A stretch of DNA of 64,000 nucleotides. Source: Arctopsyche grandis. Taxonomy: Eukaryota; Arthropoda; Insecta; Trichoptera; Hydropsychidae. The stretch's first letter is position 1, and every line of letters starts with the position of its first letter. The position numbers and the translations under genes were made by a program. The stretch covers positions 19,947,256-20,011,255 of the forward strand of contig NC_135357.1 in NCBI RefSeq assembly GCF_051622035.1. Reading direction: 5' to 3'. The notes beneath the pieces were generated by a model. It searched no databases and had not been told where the DNA came from. It saw only the letters and a list, made by a program, of their open reading frames with translations. Below, one piece after another: positions 23,101 to 35,966 of this stretch.

Positions 23101-26100
23101 AAAGTTAATTAATTAAATAAATTTTCAATAGATGGCGGTAAACGCTCGGAGACTAAGCGTCGTGTATTTGCCTAGAAAAAACATTCGTAACAACCAGTAT
23201 AAATAGAAGTTTTTTTCTTTTGTTATTATATTCGTATATACTAAGGTTTCTGCAATGGAACTTTTTCTGCAATGGAACACTTGGCAAACCCGGAAATTTT
23301 ATCGGAACACTTAACTTATATTTTAGGTTGGGTAATTCCCAGGGACCAGGGACAAGGCCGCCGAGAGGAATCTCGGGCCCTGGAAAAATAATTTCGGACC
23401 CTATGACAAACTAAAAATAGATATAGGTATTTTTAATATTCGAAAAATACATCAGAACTATTAGAAAAATACCTATAATATGTAACTATAATATAATATA
23501 AACATAAAAATATGAATATATAAAGCACTTAATGACTGATGATTTAAGTCCTCGAATTGCATATCTTCTTGATAACAGGTAAGTTGCATTCTACATAATA
23601 TCTGGTGTGGCGTCGAGCCTGTCCCTGCACTTTGACTTCGTTGCAGCATAATAAGAAAATCCCACTTCGCATAAATAGGTTGTAGAAAATGGAAGTAAAA
23701 CAATAATAGCTTGTTTTGAAAAATTGGGGTACTCTTCCGACAAACTCACCCAGAAATCATTTAAAGGTTGATCTTTGTATTTTTGTTTCAAATCAGTCAC
23801 TAATTAAATTAATTAGATTTTCATACTTACTTGCACTTAAGCCTACCGGTTTAGCTGTCACGGAAAATGGATTCCGAACCCAGGAATCGTCTTTACTAGT
23901 TTTCGGAAAATATTGCAAGAGTTGTTTTCAAGTTATATATATATATATAGGTGTTCTAAAAATACTTTGGAAAACTATCAAAATTATTAGATTCAACTAG
24001 GTTTAATCCAAAATTGTATTTTGTTATCAAAAGATGCAATTTTATCCCTTGTATTAAAAATTGTAATACTTTTTCCTTGTAATGATAAGATATGCAAGTT
24101 TTATCAACCATGAAGGATTTGTTAAAACTTCAACAAAATTTTGCCTGATCTATTTTGTTTTGTTGAATTATTCAATATGAAGTAGAAAATCTTTAAATGT
24201 GTTGCGGTGTATAAAACCTTTCCAAATTGTCGCGGAACACCTATTCAGGTTCAGCCGAACACTGGTGTTCCGTGGCTCGACGCGGCTCGAAAAATCGACT
24301 CGTCATAGAAATTTTGACTTTACGAAATTCCCAACCAAAGATACATTTATACATACTTACGTACAAAGTCTCTTTCGAAATTATATATTAGATTATGGGT
24401 ATAATTACCAAATATAAAAGACTATCGTTGATGTTGACTATTCTCTTAATTGAAGTTTTATTTTTTGACAGTTGTTTAATCTTTGTATATATCATAAACA
24501 TGGCTAATTGTGTATTGCTGTTTTACAGGACAGCAAAAGGAAAGGAATGGATCACCCGGCTTTCAGCAACGCAGGAGCCCACAAAGGCATTGAGCTATGG
24601 CGTATTGAGGTTCGTTATTATTTAAAGAAATGTCATATGTCATAACTGTTGAAAATAAAAACTTTTATTTTACATTTGTTGATAACCATATTTTTGACAT
24701 ACAAGTAGAAATATATATATCATTTCGATTATATTAGCTCCACGATTTTTGCAAAATTACACAGAATATATATGTACGTATAAAACTAATTCAATTGTGA
24801 TATTTTAGACTTTATTAAGATTCAATCATTTTAAGCCGATTTTTTCGGTTTATTGAAATGTTCACCAACCCCCCCCCCCCCCCCACCTTAATTATTTTTT
24901 ATTAATTACCTTTCGACATGGTACAATTTTCTGGGAGAAAGTCATATTTTGTGGGAAAAATTGAATTTTTATGAAAATAATTACATATTTAATATATGTA
25001 TGTATTGTAGTTGAAAAATTAAATTTAATAATTTATATTCAAAGTCGAAAAGTTCCTGCATATTGGAGTTAAAATGATATGTAGATTTTACTCAAGGCAT
25101 ATATATATATATATTATATATATGTATAATATAAACACTTTATGTTTAGGTTATTAAGTACTATGTATATGCATATGTAGACCTTCATATGTGAAAACGA
25201 GTTTGTAAAAAAAAAATATTTTTCTAGCATTTTCGTTACACTATTTCTAATACTTTCATAAAAATATTACTTTGTACAAAAAATACATTATCTAATCTTT
25301 CTTTTATCTCGATGGTATTTTATATATTAGATTGACATAGTATAATAACATATATACTATGTAAAATTTTTTTTTTTTGGTTTATACTATGTTTATATAA
25401 TATACTAGCCAATGTTGACCGGCAGAGCCAGGCAATTCTCGGTTTCAATCACCATTATTCAGGCAGCTGAAAGCTGGAAAAGAAACTTCAAAGAGCTCCG
25501 AGCTCTTTCAAATCAGGTCTACAGCTTAAAATAATATACCAAATACGGCAGTTCTTTGTATATTGAAATTTGTAAAATAGCATAGCGAACAAACAAACTT
25601 TTCTGGACGTTTTTTTTCTCCTCAATAGAATGAGTTGAACCTTGGACAATGAACTAAGGTTGAATTACTCCATATACATATGTACATATGTGTGTATTTA
25701 TGCACTTGTAGAGTCTTTATTTTCTTTATTTAGAATTTAAGAAGACTTATATAATAACATTGTTTCATTGATGAAATAACTCATTAATCCATGGTTTCAA
25801 TTGAGGTGCTAACATATGGCAGTTTTTCGATTTCAACATGTTTTTATTTTATTAAAATAAAAATTATATCGTAGAGACGTCGAGTATACTGTAGTTTATT
25901 GATTTTCATTGATTGCCAGTTTATCCAATGAGTCAAGAATATTTATAGAATATCAATGAAGTGGATTAAAATGTTGATATTATATATACCTGATATTAAA
26001 ACAAAGTAAATAAAACTTAAGTGAAAAGAGTTCTATCTAATCTAATCTAATCTAATCTTTATTTGCACATGTCATATTTTCAGTGTTTCATCGATACCAT

Positions 26101-29100
26101 GTACGTATGTATGTATATATGCAATGATGTAAAGTAATGCAAAACGTATTTTTTTTATATAAAACTAGTCAAATTTAGCACTTTAAAACTTGGGTGGGCA
26201 ATTAAAGCTTTTTTAGGATTTTTTTATGGTACCCCTTTCTACAGACTATGTAAGTTTGAATACTATGTGGTATTCCACACTGGAAAAATATTTGTACATA
26301 TAATATTTTGAATAGAATTATGTTTAATGATTCATTATGGAATTACATATATATATATTACGTATGTATGTACGTCCATATTCCCAATCACAAGATAATT
26401 CAAACGAAAAACATGTGTTTTTTTTAAATCAAATATTTTTTTGCTATTTTATGTAATATTTATTAATTTTAATTTATAATTTTTTCAGATTTCTCGTATG
26501 TATTGCATATTATATTCATTTAATATTTCATTTCAGAACTTTGAGCCAGTTCCTGTACCAACTGGTGAAATTGGAAAATTCTATACAGGAGATTCTTATA
26601 TAATTTTGAATGTAAGATCATTAATTATAATTCTAGGATGTTTATTTTAATACTAATAAAATTGTACTGTTTAGTAAATTAATGTGTAATATATTTTTTA
26701 AGACCAAAGAAGATAATCGCAAACGTCTTTCATATGATTTACACTTCTGGTTGGGAAGTAAAACCTCCATTGATGAAAGTGGCACAGCTGCGATTCTCAC
26801 TGTTGCCCTTGATGATAAACTTGGTGGAGCACCAGTCCAACACCGTGAAGTACAGGGACACGAGTCTCCCGTATTTCTCGGGTATTTCAAACCAGGTTTG
26901 TAATTTTTATTTCTAGTTCCTTGTATCACGTATTACAAATATATCTATATTCATATGTGTTCGAAATATATTTACGTAACGTAACCCCTGCGATAAATCA
27001 AAAAACTTTTAAAAAGTCTGTTGTTACCATTTTTTGGAAATAATTTTTTTAATTGTATTAATATGTCATTACATTACATATATAATTTTAGCTATTAGAT
27101 ACATGGATGGAGGTCATTCCACTGGATTTAACCATGTTACTACAAATGCTGGAGCCGAAAAAAGAATGTTCCAAGTTAAAGGAAACAAAAACATTCGCGT
27201 TAAACAGGTACATGAATAAAATATTTAATTTTTAAAGGGATACATTTATTGCTTTTTAATTTTCCTAACTTGTGGATTAACGTTGTTTACTACTAGGTTG
27301 GGCCTGGAGTGTCATCAATGAACACTGGAGATTGCTTTATTCTCAATATTGACCACGATATCTATGTTTATGTTGGACCAAAAGCGAGGAGAGTGGAAAA
27401 ACTTAAAGCTGTTTCGGTTGCAAATCAAATTCGTGATCAAGACCACAATGGAAGAGCTAAGATTGACATAATCGGTGAATATAATAAAATACTGTTATTT
27501 CGAATGAAATACTGTTATTTTTTTAATAAAATATTAAAAATTGGGTTTTAAAAAATCTTATTATTGAAATTTTATAGATGACTATTCGAGTGATCGTGAT
27601 TTCGATAAGTTTTTCGAAGCACTTGGATCTGGTTCTAAAAACACAGTACCTGAAGACAGTGCTGGTGGAGACGATGAGGTTTATATTGATATATATTTTT
27701 TTATATTCACATGTCTATTACATACATATTATTATACGAAGGATTAACACATTAAATAATTTATTATTTAATTTTTTTCAGACGTTCGAAACATCGGAAC
27801 AACAAATTGTATCACTTTATAGGATTACAGACGAATCTGGAAAAATGGAAGCAATTCCTGTTTCACAAAAACCATTTAGACAAGACCAACTCAATGAAAA
27901 TGTATGTATTTACATATTAGATTTATATTTGTTATGCAATGAATATATTGAAGGTGAATTATATATTTATGTTTTACTTTTTAGGATTGTTTTGTGCTTG
28001 ATACTGTTACTGGTGGAATTTACGTCTGGGTTGGAAAACAATGCAATCAAAAAGTATGTCCCTCATTATTAAATTTCATATTTTAAATTTATTTTGCAAT
28101 CATATTTAATAATTTTCAGGAGCGAGCAGAAGTTATGTCCAGGGCTCAAAACTATATAGAAACAAAGAATTATCCTTCATGGGTATGTTAAAAAATAATG
28201 TTTTCTGTATTTTGTATTAAGATATTGGTTTGATTAATTATATGTACATTGTACATATTTGAAAGTTTAAAATCAAATAAAATTGAATCGTATTGTTTAT
28301 ATATTTGTGTTTTAAAAATAGGTTCATGTCACCCGAGTGCCCCAGGGAACTGAACCAGCTGCTTTCAAACAATATTTCTCTACATGGAAAGACCATGGTG
28401 CATCACACACTAGACTAATTCGTTCTATCAGCGGTAATTCCTAGCATTAATATTAATATATTTTATGTACATATACATACATACATGCATTACATATAAA
28501 ATAAAAATTTCTTTTGATCGCCCACATTTGTTTTTAGATGAAGAAATGTATTCATCAGATGCAGAGGTAGCTGATGCAAGAATTAAAAAAGTTGTCAAAT
28601 CAGGAGCGGCACGTGGATTCATGCCGGATAAAGGCGATGGCCATACTATTGTTTACAGGTAAATATTTTATATTATGGTAAAATATTATTAAATATTACT
28701 TTATGTGAATGTGCATTAAATATTTCAGAGTTCAGGGAGATGATTTAATTGAAGTAGCTGATTCTGCCGATCCGGAGCGAAGTGCTGACGATGGATCAAA
28801 ATATGGTCAATTTTATCAGGGAGACTCTTATGTCATCAAATATGAATATACAAATAGTCAAGGGGATACTGCATATGTCATCTGCTATTGGATTGTAATA
28901 TAATATATTGTGTTTTATGTATTTATGTACATACAAAATTAAATTTTTCACTAAGTTTTCTTTAATTATAGGGAAAAGATTCTACTCCAGATGAACAAGA
29001 AAATTCATATGCACTAGCAAAAGTAATGAATGAAGATCTTGGAGGTGATCATATTGTAATAAAAGTACCACAAGGCTCAGAACCAAAACATTTCTTAAAA

Positions 29101-30791
29101 CTTTTCAATGGTAAAACTTTAAATTAGTTTATTTGTGTTATATAATATGTTTTAAATGTAAAATTTTATTAACTGCATGCTTTTTTTTATATTAGGTAAA
29201 ATGATTACACTCTTAGGTGGCCATGGATCCGAATTTAAATACTTCAACACTAAAGATTCATATGACACTGATGGCACCAGACTATTCAAAGTAATTTTTC
29301 TCTATTATTATTATATGTTTAAATAGTAATGAATCGTTACCACTTTTTTTTCATTTTTACATGTACATACATATATCTTTCACAGATTCAAGGTAATGAA
29401 ATGGACAGTGATATGAGAGTTGAACAAATTCCTGAAGATGCTTCTAATATTGATCACGAAGATGTCTTCCTGTTAGAGACGCCAGATAATATTTATGCTT
29501 GGATTGGAAAGGTTGTTGTAATATTTTGTCATTTTCTTTTTTTATTAATTTTATTAAATGTTTATTTCAAATAATAATAAAAAAATCTAGGAAAGCTCTG
29601 ATGAAGAAAGGCAAGCTGCTACATTCTTTAGTAAAGTATTATTTGGTGAAGACAAAGAGCCAATTACGATAAATGAGGATGAGGAATCTGAAGATTTCTG
29701 GAATGCACTTGGTATGTAAAATAATATTTTTCTGAAATAATAAAACAATAGTCTGGTCTAGTAGTTATGGTTTTTTATTATTTATTTATTTTTAAGGGGG
29801 TGCACCTGAAGAAGTGAGAAGATCTTCCATTCTTAAACAACGCACGAGACTGCGTGTGGGTCAAGAACCTCATTTGTTACAGGTTAATATTCGTAAAAAT
29901 GGACGTGTCAGACTTCAAGATATTGGAGGATATCAACAAGAAGTAATTATATTTTCAAATTTTTAAATTATTTATTAAGTTGAAGTATGTATGTTTATTC
30001 ATTATTTTTCTGTTCGATTTTAGGATTTAGATAGCGATTCTGTGTACATATTAGACTCTGGTGAAGAAATTTATGTTTGGATTGGAAGTGAAGCTTCAAA
30101 TGTTGAAAAAGATTCAGTTCAATCTTCATTCAGTGTAAGTATTATAGAAAGAAATATATTTTTACAACACAATACATATAATATACAGATTGGAGTTATT
30201 GATGTTATCAATACAAAATTCAATATTTACATCATAGCAGCAGTTAGCATACTGTTTTTCTGAAGCAGAATTATTGGCATTATCAAAATTAGTACCTCCA
30301 ATTTAAACACCTTTTAAAAACCTGACTCCATATACATTTTCAAAAACATAAAAAAGATATACCGAGTCCTTAGAAAAAATGAAATTCTTAATCATTCAAT
30401 CAACCATCCTAACACGTACATATTAAAGTTTGTTCATATAACATTGTTCTAGTAGGTATACACACATCGATTGAATTAATTGATAATTAACTTATCATTA
30501 TTTTTTGTAGGAATATCTTAAAGATGATCCAGCTGATAGAACAGTCGATAATGCTTTAGTTATAATCATTAAACAGAGTCGTGAGCCTGATGTTTTCAAG
30601 CGAATGTTTGAAGATTGGGATGATGATATGTGGACTGTAAGTACATGTTTTAATCAATGTTAATATTGTTCAATATTTCCAATTTATCTTTTATCATTCC
30701 ATTTTATCTAATTTGTCTATTTTGATTTCAGAACCAATTGTCTTATGATGATGTGAAGAATAAGGTTATTCAAACTAATGAAATTCTCTAA
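18137..30791 (+). CDS. Gel: Gelsolin, secreted form, six gelsolin domains, 21 coding exons
   Basis: The coding exons are 18137-18268, 24529-24609, 26537-26611, 26703-26895, 27092-27207, 27297-27474, 27578-27678, 27782-27901, 27985-28053, 28120-28182, 28322-28433, 28538-28658, 28729-28894, 28972-29110, 29196-29290, 29386-29511, 29591-29711, 29797-29942, 30024-30134, 30511-30636 and 30732-30791. All junctions are GT/AG and phases join without a break, giving 816 residues. Residues 1-22 are a signal peptide ([20 protein letters not shown]...). Domain 1 starts at [19 protein letters not shown] and carries [17 protein letters not shown]. Repeated (V/I)Y(V/A)W(V/I)G motifs mark later domains (IYVWVGK, IYAWIGK, IYVWIGS). 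Gelsolin severs and caps actin filaments under Ca2+ and PIP2; the signal peptide implies a secreted form. A cytoplasmic isoform with another first exon is possible but was not found. AATAAA lies at 30998 and 31005. Intron 1 (6.3 kb) is full of transposon debris. Confidence 0.96.
19178..19768. mobile_element. MITE-like element with AGAGTTTC ends
   Basis: The left end AGAGTTTCCAATTATT...ATTCGAATATCGAATAG and the right end CGAATATTCGGATTTAGAAACTCT are inverted complements in outline and share TATTCGAATA motifs. It has no coding sequence. It lies in gelsolin intron 1. The boundaries are approximate. Confidence 0.5.
21681..22938. mobile_element. piggyBac-type MITE with long inverted repeats, TTAA duplicated
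   Basis: The left end is TTAA/CACACCTTAAGCGGG and the right end is CCCGCTAAAGGTGTG/TTAA (TTAA at 21677-21680 and 22939-22942). The arms continue inward for over 200 bp: GGTCCGTACGCACCAAACCAACGACGATTTTGG on the left mirrors CCAAAATCGTCGTTGGTTTGGTCCGTACGC on the right, and CAGTAGCATACAAAATATCGAAAT mirrors ATTTCGATATTTTGTACGCTACTG. Inside, a unit of about 74 bp (ACATTATCCGATAAATTTTACCTCTGA...) is tandemly doubled at 22151-22298. No transposase is present. TTAA targets and C-A-C ends are the piggyBac pattern. Confidence 0.85.
23520..23800 (-). pseudogene. hAT transposase C-terminal fragment (ZBED-like)
   Basis: On the minus strand 23800-23591 reads [19 protein letters not shown]...[28 protein letters not shown], the conserved hAT C-terminal dimerisation region (usual form: [28 protein letters not shown]). 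It then shifts frame near 23600, and the tail continues in the frame of 23703-23473. It is a remnant inside gelsolin intron 1. Confidence 0.75.
24180..24400. repeat. Transposon-like fragment sharing an end with 15450-15500
   Basis: The phrase ACAAAGTCTCTTTCGAAATTATATATTAGAT occurs at 15470-15500 and again at 24363-24393, just upstream of gelsolin exon 2. It also contains CGCGGAACACCTATTCAGG and ACTGGTGTTCCG, which are partly complementary. The family is unknown. Confidence 0.4.
24868..24885. repeat. Poly-C tract
   Basis: About 16 consecutive C in gelsolin intron 2 sequence, next to ACCAACC. A homopolymer like this is error-prone in assembly. Confidence 0.8.
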
Positions 30792-32303
30792 GCTCATCAT
30801 GTTTGAAAGATGTCAGATTTACATTTACATTGAATTACAGTAATTATTAGTATTTGTCTTAATTAGTCTACCCTAGTTTATAAACTATGGGATTTTCTTT
30901 GAACATATAATAATACATATATTGTGAAAATCTTATGTATGTATGCATGCTAAAAATAGTGCTTACTTATTTGTTGTAATATTTATTTATATATCTTAAT
31001 AAATAATAAAACATAACTTACCAGTTTTTTTAATTTTTTTGAATCCAACTTTTTAAACCAAATTGAATTATGTTACTAAAATGTTAAATATATTTGCATG
31101 AATTGCACTTTTTCAATTTTATTTTTTTCGATAGTGTTATTATATTAAAATTTCAATAGTCAACAATATTATACATTTTTTATGCAATTTTGTATATTAT
31201 AGTGCGAATACATGGAGTATATTTATTTACGTTCAAATGTATGTGTTTATGGGAGCATGCATATCAGCTAATAATCGTAAGTGAAACGTAAAGGAGGTTT
31301 GTAAAAAGGTGGATTACGGTAGTGTGAGTGGAGATAAAAACGTATGTGAGATGCAATGCCCAATCGTCCTATCCTTAACCTATGAGCGTCTTTATTTATG
31401 TCAATCATCAATGACCAATGGTATTGCACAACATTACATCACTTACACTACTATCACACTAATCCACCTAAATTGAAATCTACTATAAATATTATGTATA
31501 ATATATACGTCAAAGTTCGTTCTTTCTCTCGCAAAATTGAATACTTATTATTAAAAAAAAATCTTGTAAAAAGAAGCAATTTACATACATATATACAATT
31601 TTTTTTAAATATGTAGTTCATATTTATGAAATTATATCAATTGATATCTATTTTGACGGTAGTGTTACATATTTCAAAAGATATAAAAAATATTTAAATT
31701 TTGTTGATTATTTATAAAAATTTATTCTTAATATTTTTTAAATATTAACAAATTTTATATTGTCATGCAATATGAGTACATTTTTTTAATAATAAATAAT
31801 CACAATTCATACAGGTACGCATTCAAACAATGTTTATCAAAGCTAACAGTGTATTAGTTTTGATATAATTTAAAAAAAATTTTTGAAATTATCTTGAAAA
31901 TGTCGAATTTTGTATAGTTGAATCTGTTGACTGGTCTTCACCGTTGTTCTTATGTAGATTTAGGTACTATAAAAATATAAATCAATTTAAATAGTTTTGA
32001 ATAATCAGTACAAAATGTAAGAAATGATTTCTGTATGTCGGTTTTAAATTTAGTAATGGTTTTTGGAAATAGTATTTTCAGTTGTGTAAATTGAAAAATG
32101 AAAAGAATATTTTATGGAATTATTAATAATGTATGATATATGTACATGCATATATAAAGTGGCAAATTTATTCTACACATATTTCTATTACATTTAATTT
32201 TGCTTTAATATTTTTCTTGTGATAAGATCAGATACAACACGTTTTGATTCAATTTCGTTAATCTGTAAATTTTGAAATGTACATATATTTATCCAATCAA
32301 TGG
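30792..32303. other. Gelsolin 3' UTR and intergenic AT-rich sequence
   Basis: Two overlapping AATAAA signals (30998, 31005) probably end gelsolin. At 32172-32167 an AATAAA on the minus strand is the likely signal of the Ser-rich gene. A weak inverted repeat (AGGTGGATTA...GTGTGA / TCACACTAATCCACCT) spans about 31308-31472. No gene was found. Confidence 0.5.
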
Positions 32304-33198
32304 TTAATACCATGGATAATAGTAGTTTCCATATGTAGGATATGCATATGGTGAATAGTTATATTTCGCAGGTCTTTTGTTATTATTATATGTAGAGGCA
32401 ATCGAATTTCCATCACTACTCCAAGCATTAGCAAAAGCACCACCACTTGCTTTACCAACAGAGTTAGCACCAGCCATAGATATAGCATTACTGCCGGCAA
32501 AAGCAACGGCACCAACTATAGGAAAACTGTTGGTACCAGCTACAGTACCAGCACGTGAAATTACTCCAGGTTGACTATCTGGAATACCAGTTTCATATAC
32601 AATGGGCATACCATTATGAATTATATCAGTTTTTTGACAGTAACTACCTAAATTTTCAGAATTACCTGTGTCTTTGTCAACGCTAGCATAGCTTTTAGCA
32701 ACTCCATCGCCAGTAGTGTGAGTATAAGTTTCTGGTGCTTTTCCATCTTCACTTTTGCTTATAGATACACTAGTTGATCCTTTACTATCAGTACTGCTAC
32801 TCCATGATTGGCTCTGTCCAGTCCCAGACGAATAGGAGGAAGAGGATGAACCAGGAGATAAATCAGATGATGGATTTTCAGATTTGTTGGTTTTGCAATT
32901 TGTAGGATCATCATTCGATTTACTTACAACTCCGGCATTATTTATGGCAACGCTTTGAGCTACACCACCACCTGTTGCCATTGCAATAGTTTTTGGATCC
33001 ATATCACCATTACTGGCACTTGCAGAATAACTGGTAGAATCATCATTTTTTGCGGAACTTGTGGCTTTTCCATCGCCAGTTGTGTATGTGTATGTTTCTG
33101 CAGTTTTTCCATCCTCACTTTTACTTTTCGATATACTTGTATTTCCTTTATCATCAGTACTAGTACTATATGAAACACTTTGTCCATTACCCGATGAT

Positions 33199-33230
<32 letters not shown>

Positions 33231-34434
33231 TGAAGAGGAACGAGAAGGGGAGTTTGTATTTGTATCGCAAATAGGACGTTCTTGAGGTGTATCATTTTGT
33301 TTTTTGCTAGAGGGTTCATCTTCAGAATGACTGACAACACCACTATTATTCACTGCATCACTGGAAGCCCTACCGCAACCAGTAGCTTTAGCGTATGTTT
33401 CTGGTTTATCGTTGCCATTGCTCGAACTTTGTGATATGGAACTAGATGCATCATTATCAGCAGTAGCAGTAGCCTTGCCGTTTCCTGTAGTGTATGTATA
33501 TGTCACTGGTGCATTTCCATTTTCACTCTTACTGCTCGATATTGAAACAGTTCCTTTATCATCACTACTCCATGAAGAACTCTGACTTGATGAAGAGCCC
33601 ATATTAGAACGCTTAGTATATTCCATATTTTCTTCAGGAGATTGTGTTGTAGTTGGAGGTGTTGTAGTTGGAGGTGGTGTAGGAGGTGTTGGAGCATCTT
33701 TTGGTCCAATATTATATGCACCACCCATTCCAGCTGCACTGCCCCTTCCATCGTCATTGACACTTATAGACCCACCAGGGCCAGAACTGGTATATCCACC
33801 ACCAGGGAGTGTACAGTGTGTTCCATTCTCATCAGTCCAACACCTAACCACATTATCATTTGCTACCGGAACAGCCTGTAAGAATACACACTTATATTAT
33901 AAATTTAGTGTGAAATACGTATACTTTTTATTTAATACATTAAGTATTTTAATTTTATTTTTTAAATATTACTGAGTCAATCCAAAATTTTTTCATTGCG
34001 GTTGCAACTGAGTTTTTATTTGCGTCGCTATTCTTTAATGTCTGTGAAGCAGTATATTATTTTCAATATATAACCAGCAAAAAATAATATTTATTCAATG
34101 ACAATTTTAAATGTTCACATTGTTAACATAAAGCTTTGTCATTAATTTAATGAATGTTTATTCAGGTTGTTTCTTTGACTTAAAATTTTACAATAAATTT
34201 TATGTAAACCAATAACCAATACAACTGTGTAATCAACGCAATAATTTCAGACCTGTAAACAGGTTTGATGGTATTTTTCCTTAAAAGGAACTTCCAAACA
34301 AATATTTGTTATTCAAATTTGCATATATTTTTTTCATAATATAATAATTATTTTTCTAATTAATCTAATTTAAATATGTTTGTATAATTATATTGGACAA
34401 TTTAAGCTTAATATAAATTCTTCTTTGAAAACAG

Positions 34435-34501
<67 letters not shown>

Positions 34502-34697
34502 CCCTATATTTTTTTCCCTATATATATATACTTTTTTCCCATGTAACGCGGTAGAACGGCGTTCCGGCACATTTTTTCTCAGCATTTTTTGTATTTCAAA
34601 CGAATATTCTATATATTATAATTTTAATATAATCTTTTCTAATAAAAAACTTGACACTAAGTGAGTTCCGGCACCTTTTTTTTCAAAAAAAGTCCTC

Positions 34698-34783
<86 letters not shown>

Positions 34784-35207
34784 TAAAATAAACTGTTTCA
34801 TTGATATACATATTATGTATATTAAAATACATATTATGTATATTTAAAATTCGTACATTGGTCTAGCAGTCAGGAATGAATGTACTTTAAAGCTATTTCT
34901 ATAATAATTCAGGTAATTCTCACCACTTTTGGAATAGTACTTTAAAAATGAAAGTGTGTAATTTTCAAGATGGTAAGAGTTTAAATACCTTTATTTATAT
35001 TGTATGCAACTTAAACTTTTCTTTATAATAAATTAAATTTTATTTGTATTATGTATTACGTATGTATGTAGATATGTATACTATCAACATGATGTAAAAA
35101 CCCTATTGATATTTTGGGATAAAAATATGTAATGAAATATGAAATTTACTTACCGATACAATCACCAGGCATAACAAGACACAGATACTTCGAGCGACAG
35201 CGTCCAT
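32304..35207 (-). CDS. Secreted Ser/Gly/Thr-rich repeat protein, 2 exons
   Basis: Exon 1, 35207-35154, encodes MDAVARSICVLLCLVIVS, a signal peptide. Exon 2, 33875-32304, joins in phase 0, giving 541 residues. The mature part starts AVPVANDNVVRCWTDENGTHC. A Pro/Thr linker (TPPTPPPTTTPPTTT) follows, then three imperfect repeats of roughly 95, 100 and 55 residues. Each repeat is built on (W/Y)SxSTDxKGxTSxSxSKSEDGK, ETYTYTTGDGKA and, in the first two, a MATGGGVA / INNAGVVSKS part. A run of about 17 Ser (AGx/TCx codons) separates repeats 1 and 2. The C-terminus has an Ala/Gly segment and a Tyr/Pro/Asn tail (YNYSPYAYPTYGNYYYPWY). Composition fits a structural secretion such as silk, glue, eggshell or cuticle material, but I recognise no family. 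Minus-strand AATAAA is at 32172. Confidence 0.85.
34440..34486. repeat. (TA)n microsatellite in the Ser-rich gene intron
   Basis: TA repeat followed by poly-T and AACGCGGTAGAACGGCGTTCCGGCAC, a phrase that looks like a small transposon end (compare TTCCGGCACCTTTTTTT at 34666). Confidence 0.9.
34697..34779. repeat. (TA)n microsatellite
   Basis: About 40 TA units with a single C interruption, in the same intron. Confidence 0.9.
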
Positions 35208-35966
35208 GTTCACGGTGTGTTGTCGACTGGCGTATTCCTAATGTGCTACTTCTGTTTGTATCTGAAGATTATTACTATGACGTATTTAATGTGCAGAACT
35301 ACCCAAATACACTAACCTTAAGACTTTTCTTTTGAAAAATCTAGTTGGTGTGTGTATGTACGACACAATTGACTTGACTAGTCTGTCGTGCAGGTGTTAC
35401 TGACAAACGCAAACATTATTTGTCTGTTATATATTTATATTAAAAAAATCGACAATGCGTTACTTCGCTTACATATTGATTCATAAGCAATGAGTATTGT
35501 TCGTGAGAAAAGGTGTATCATTAATTAACTACGTGATCTAATTATTTACCTCATTATGTTATATTCAATATATGTGTGTATCTGGGAGTCTGAGCTTAAT
35601 AATAATTCAGCTATTTTAAAATTATATATTCATTTATTTATTTTCAAATTAATATGAATTTAAAAAGATATTTGTTTGGTCAAACCAGATTCAAAGAACT
35701 ATCTTTGCTTACAATTGAGCTCAAAGAAGCAGCCAAAATGCACCTCAAACAACTACGTAATTCATGATTTTGCAAACAGTAAGGCTCGAAAAAAGAAATT
35801 TAAAAATTGGTGTGTTAAATTAAGATAATTAAATTATGTACATACATATTAACAATAATTATATTTATATTAATACTGCGTCGCGAAAGCAAAATTTTGG
35901 TATTTCAATTTAAAAATTCCTTGATGCTTTTTTGCTTACGCGGGTATATAAGCGCGGGTTTTCACA
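35208..35966. other. Upstream region of the Ser-rich gene
   Basis: No gene was found. GGGTATATAAGCGCGGG (35942-35957) looks like a TATA box in a GC-rich setting and may belong to an LTR or an old transposon. The sequence resumes beyond the hAT insertion at 37022. Confidence 0.4.

Noticed and set aside
31308-31472. Weak inverted repeat GGTGGATTA...TAATCCACC as a MITE
   Set aside because: Arms match only in part and no target duplication was seen.
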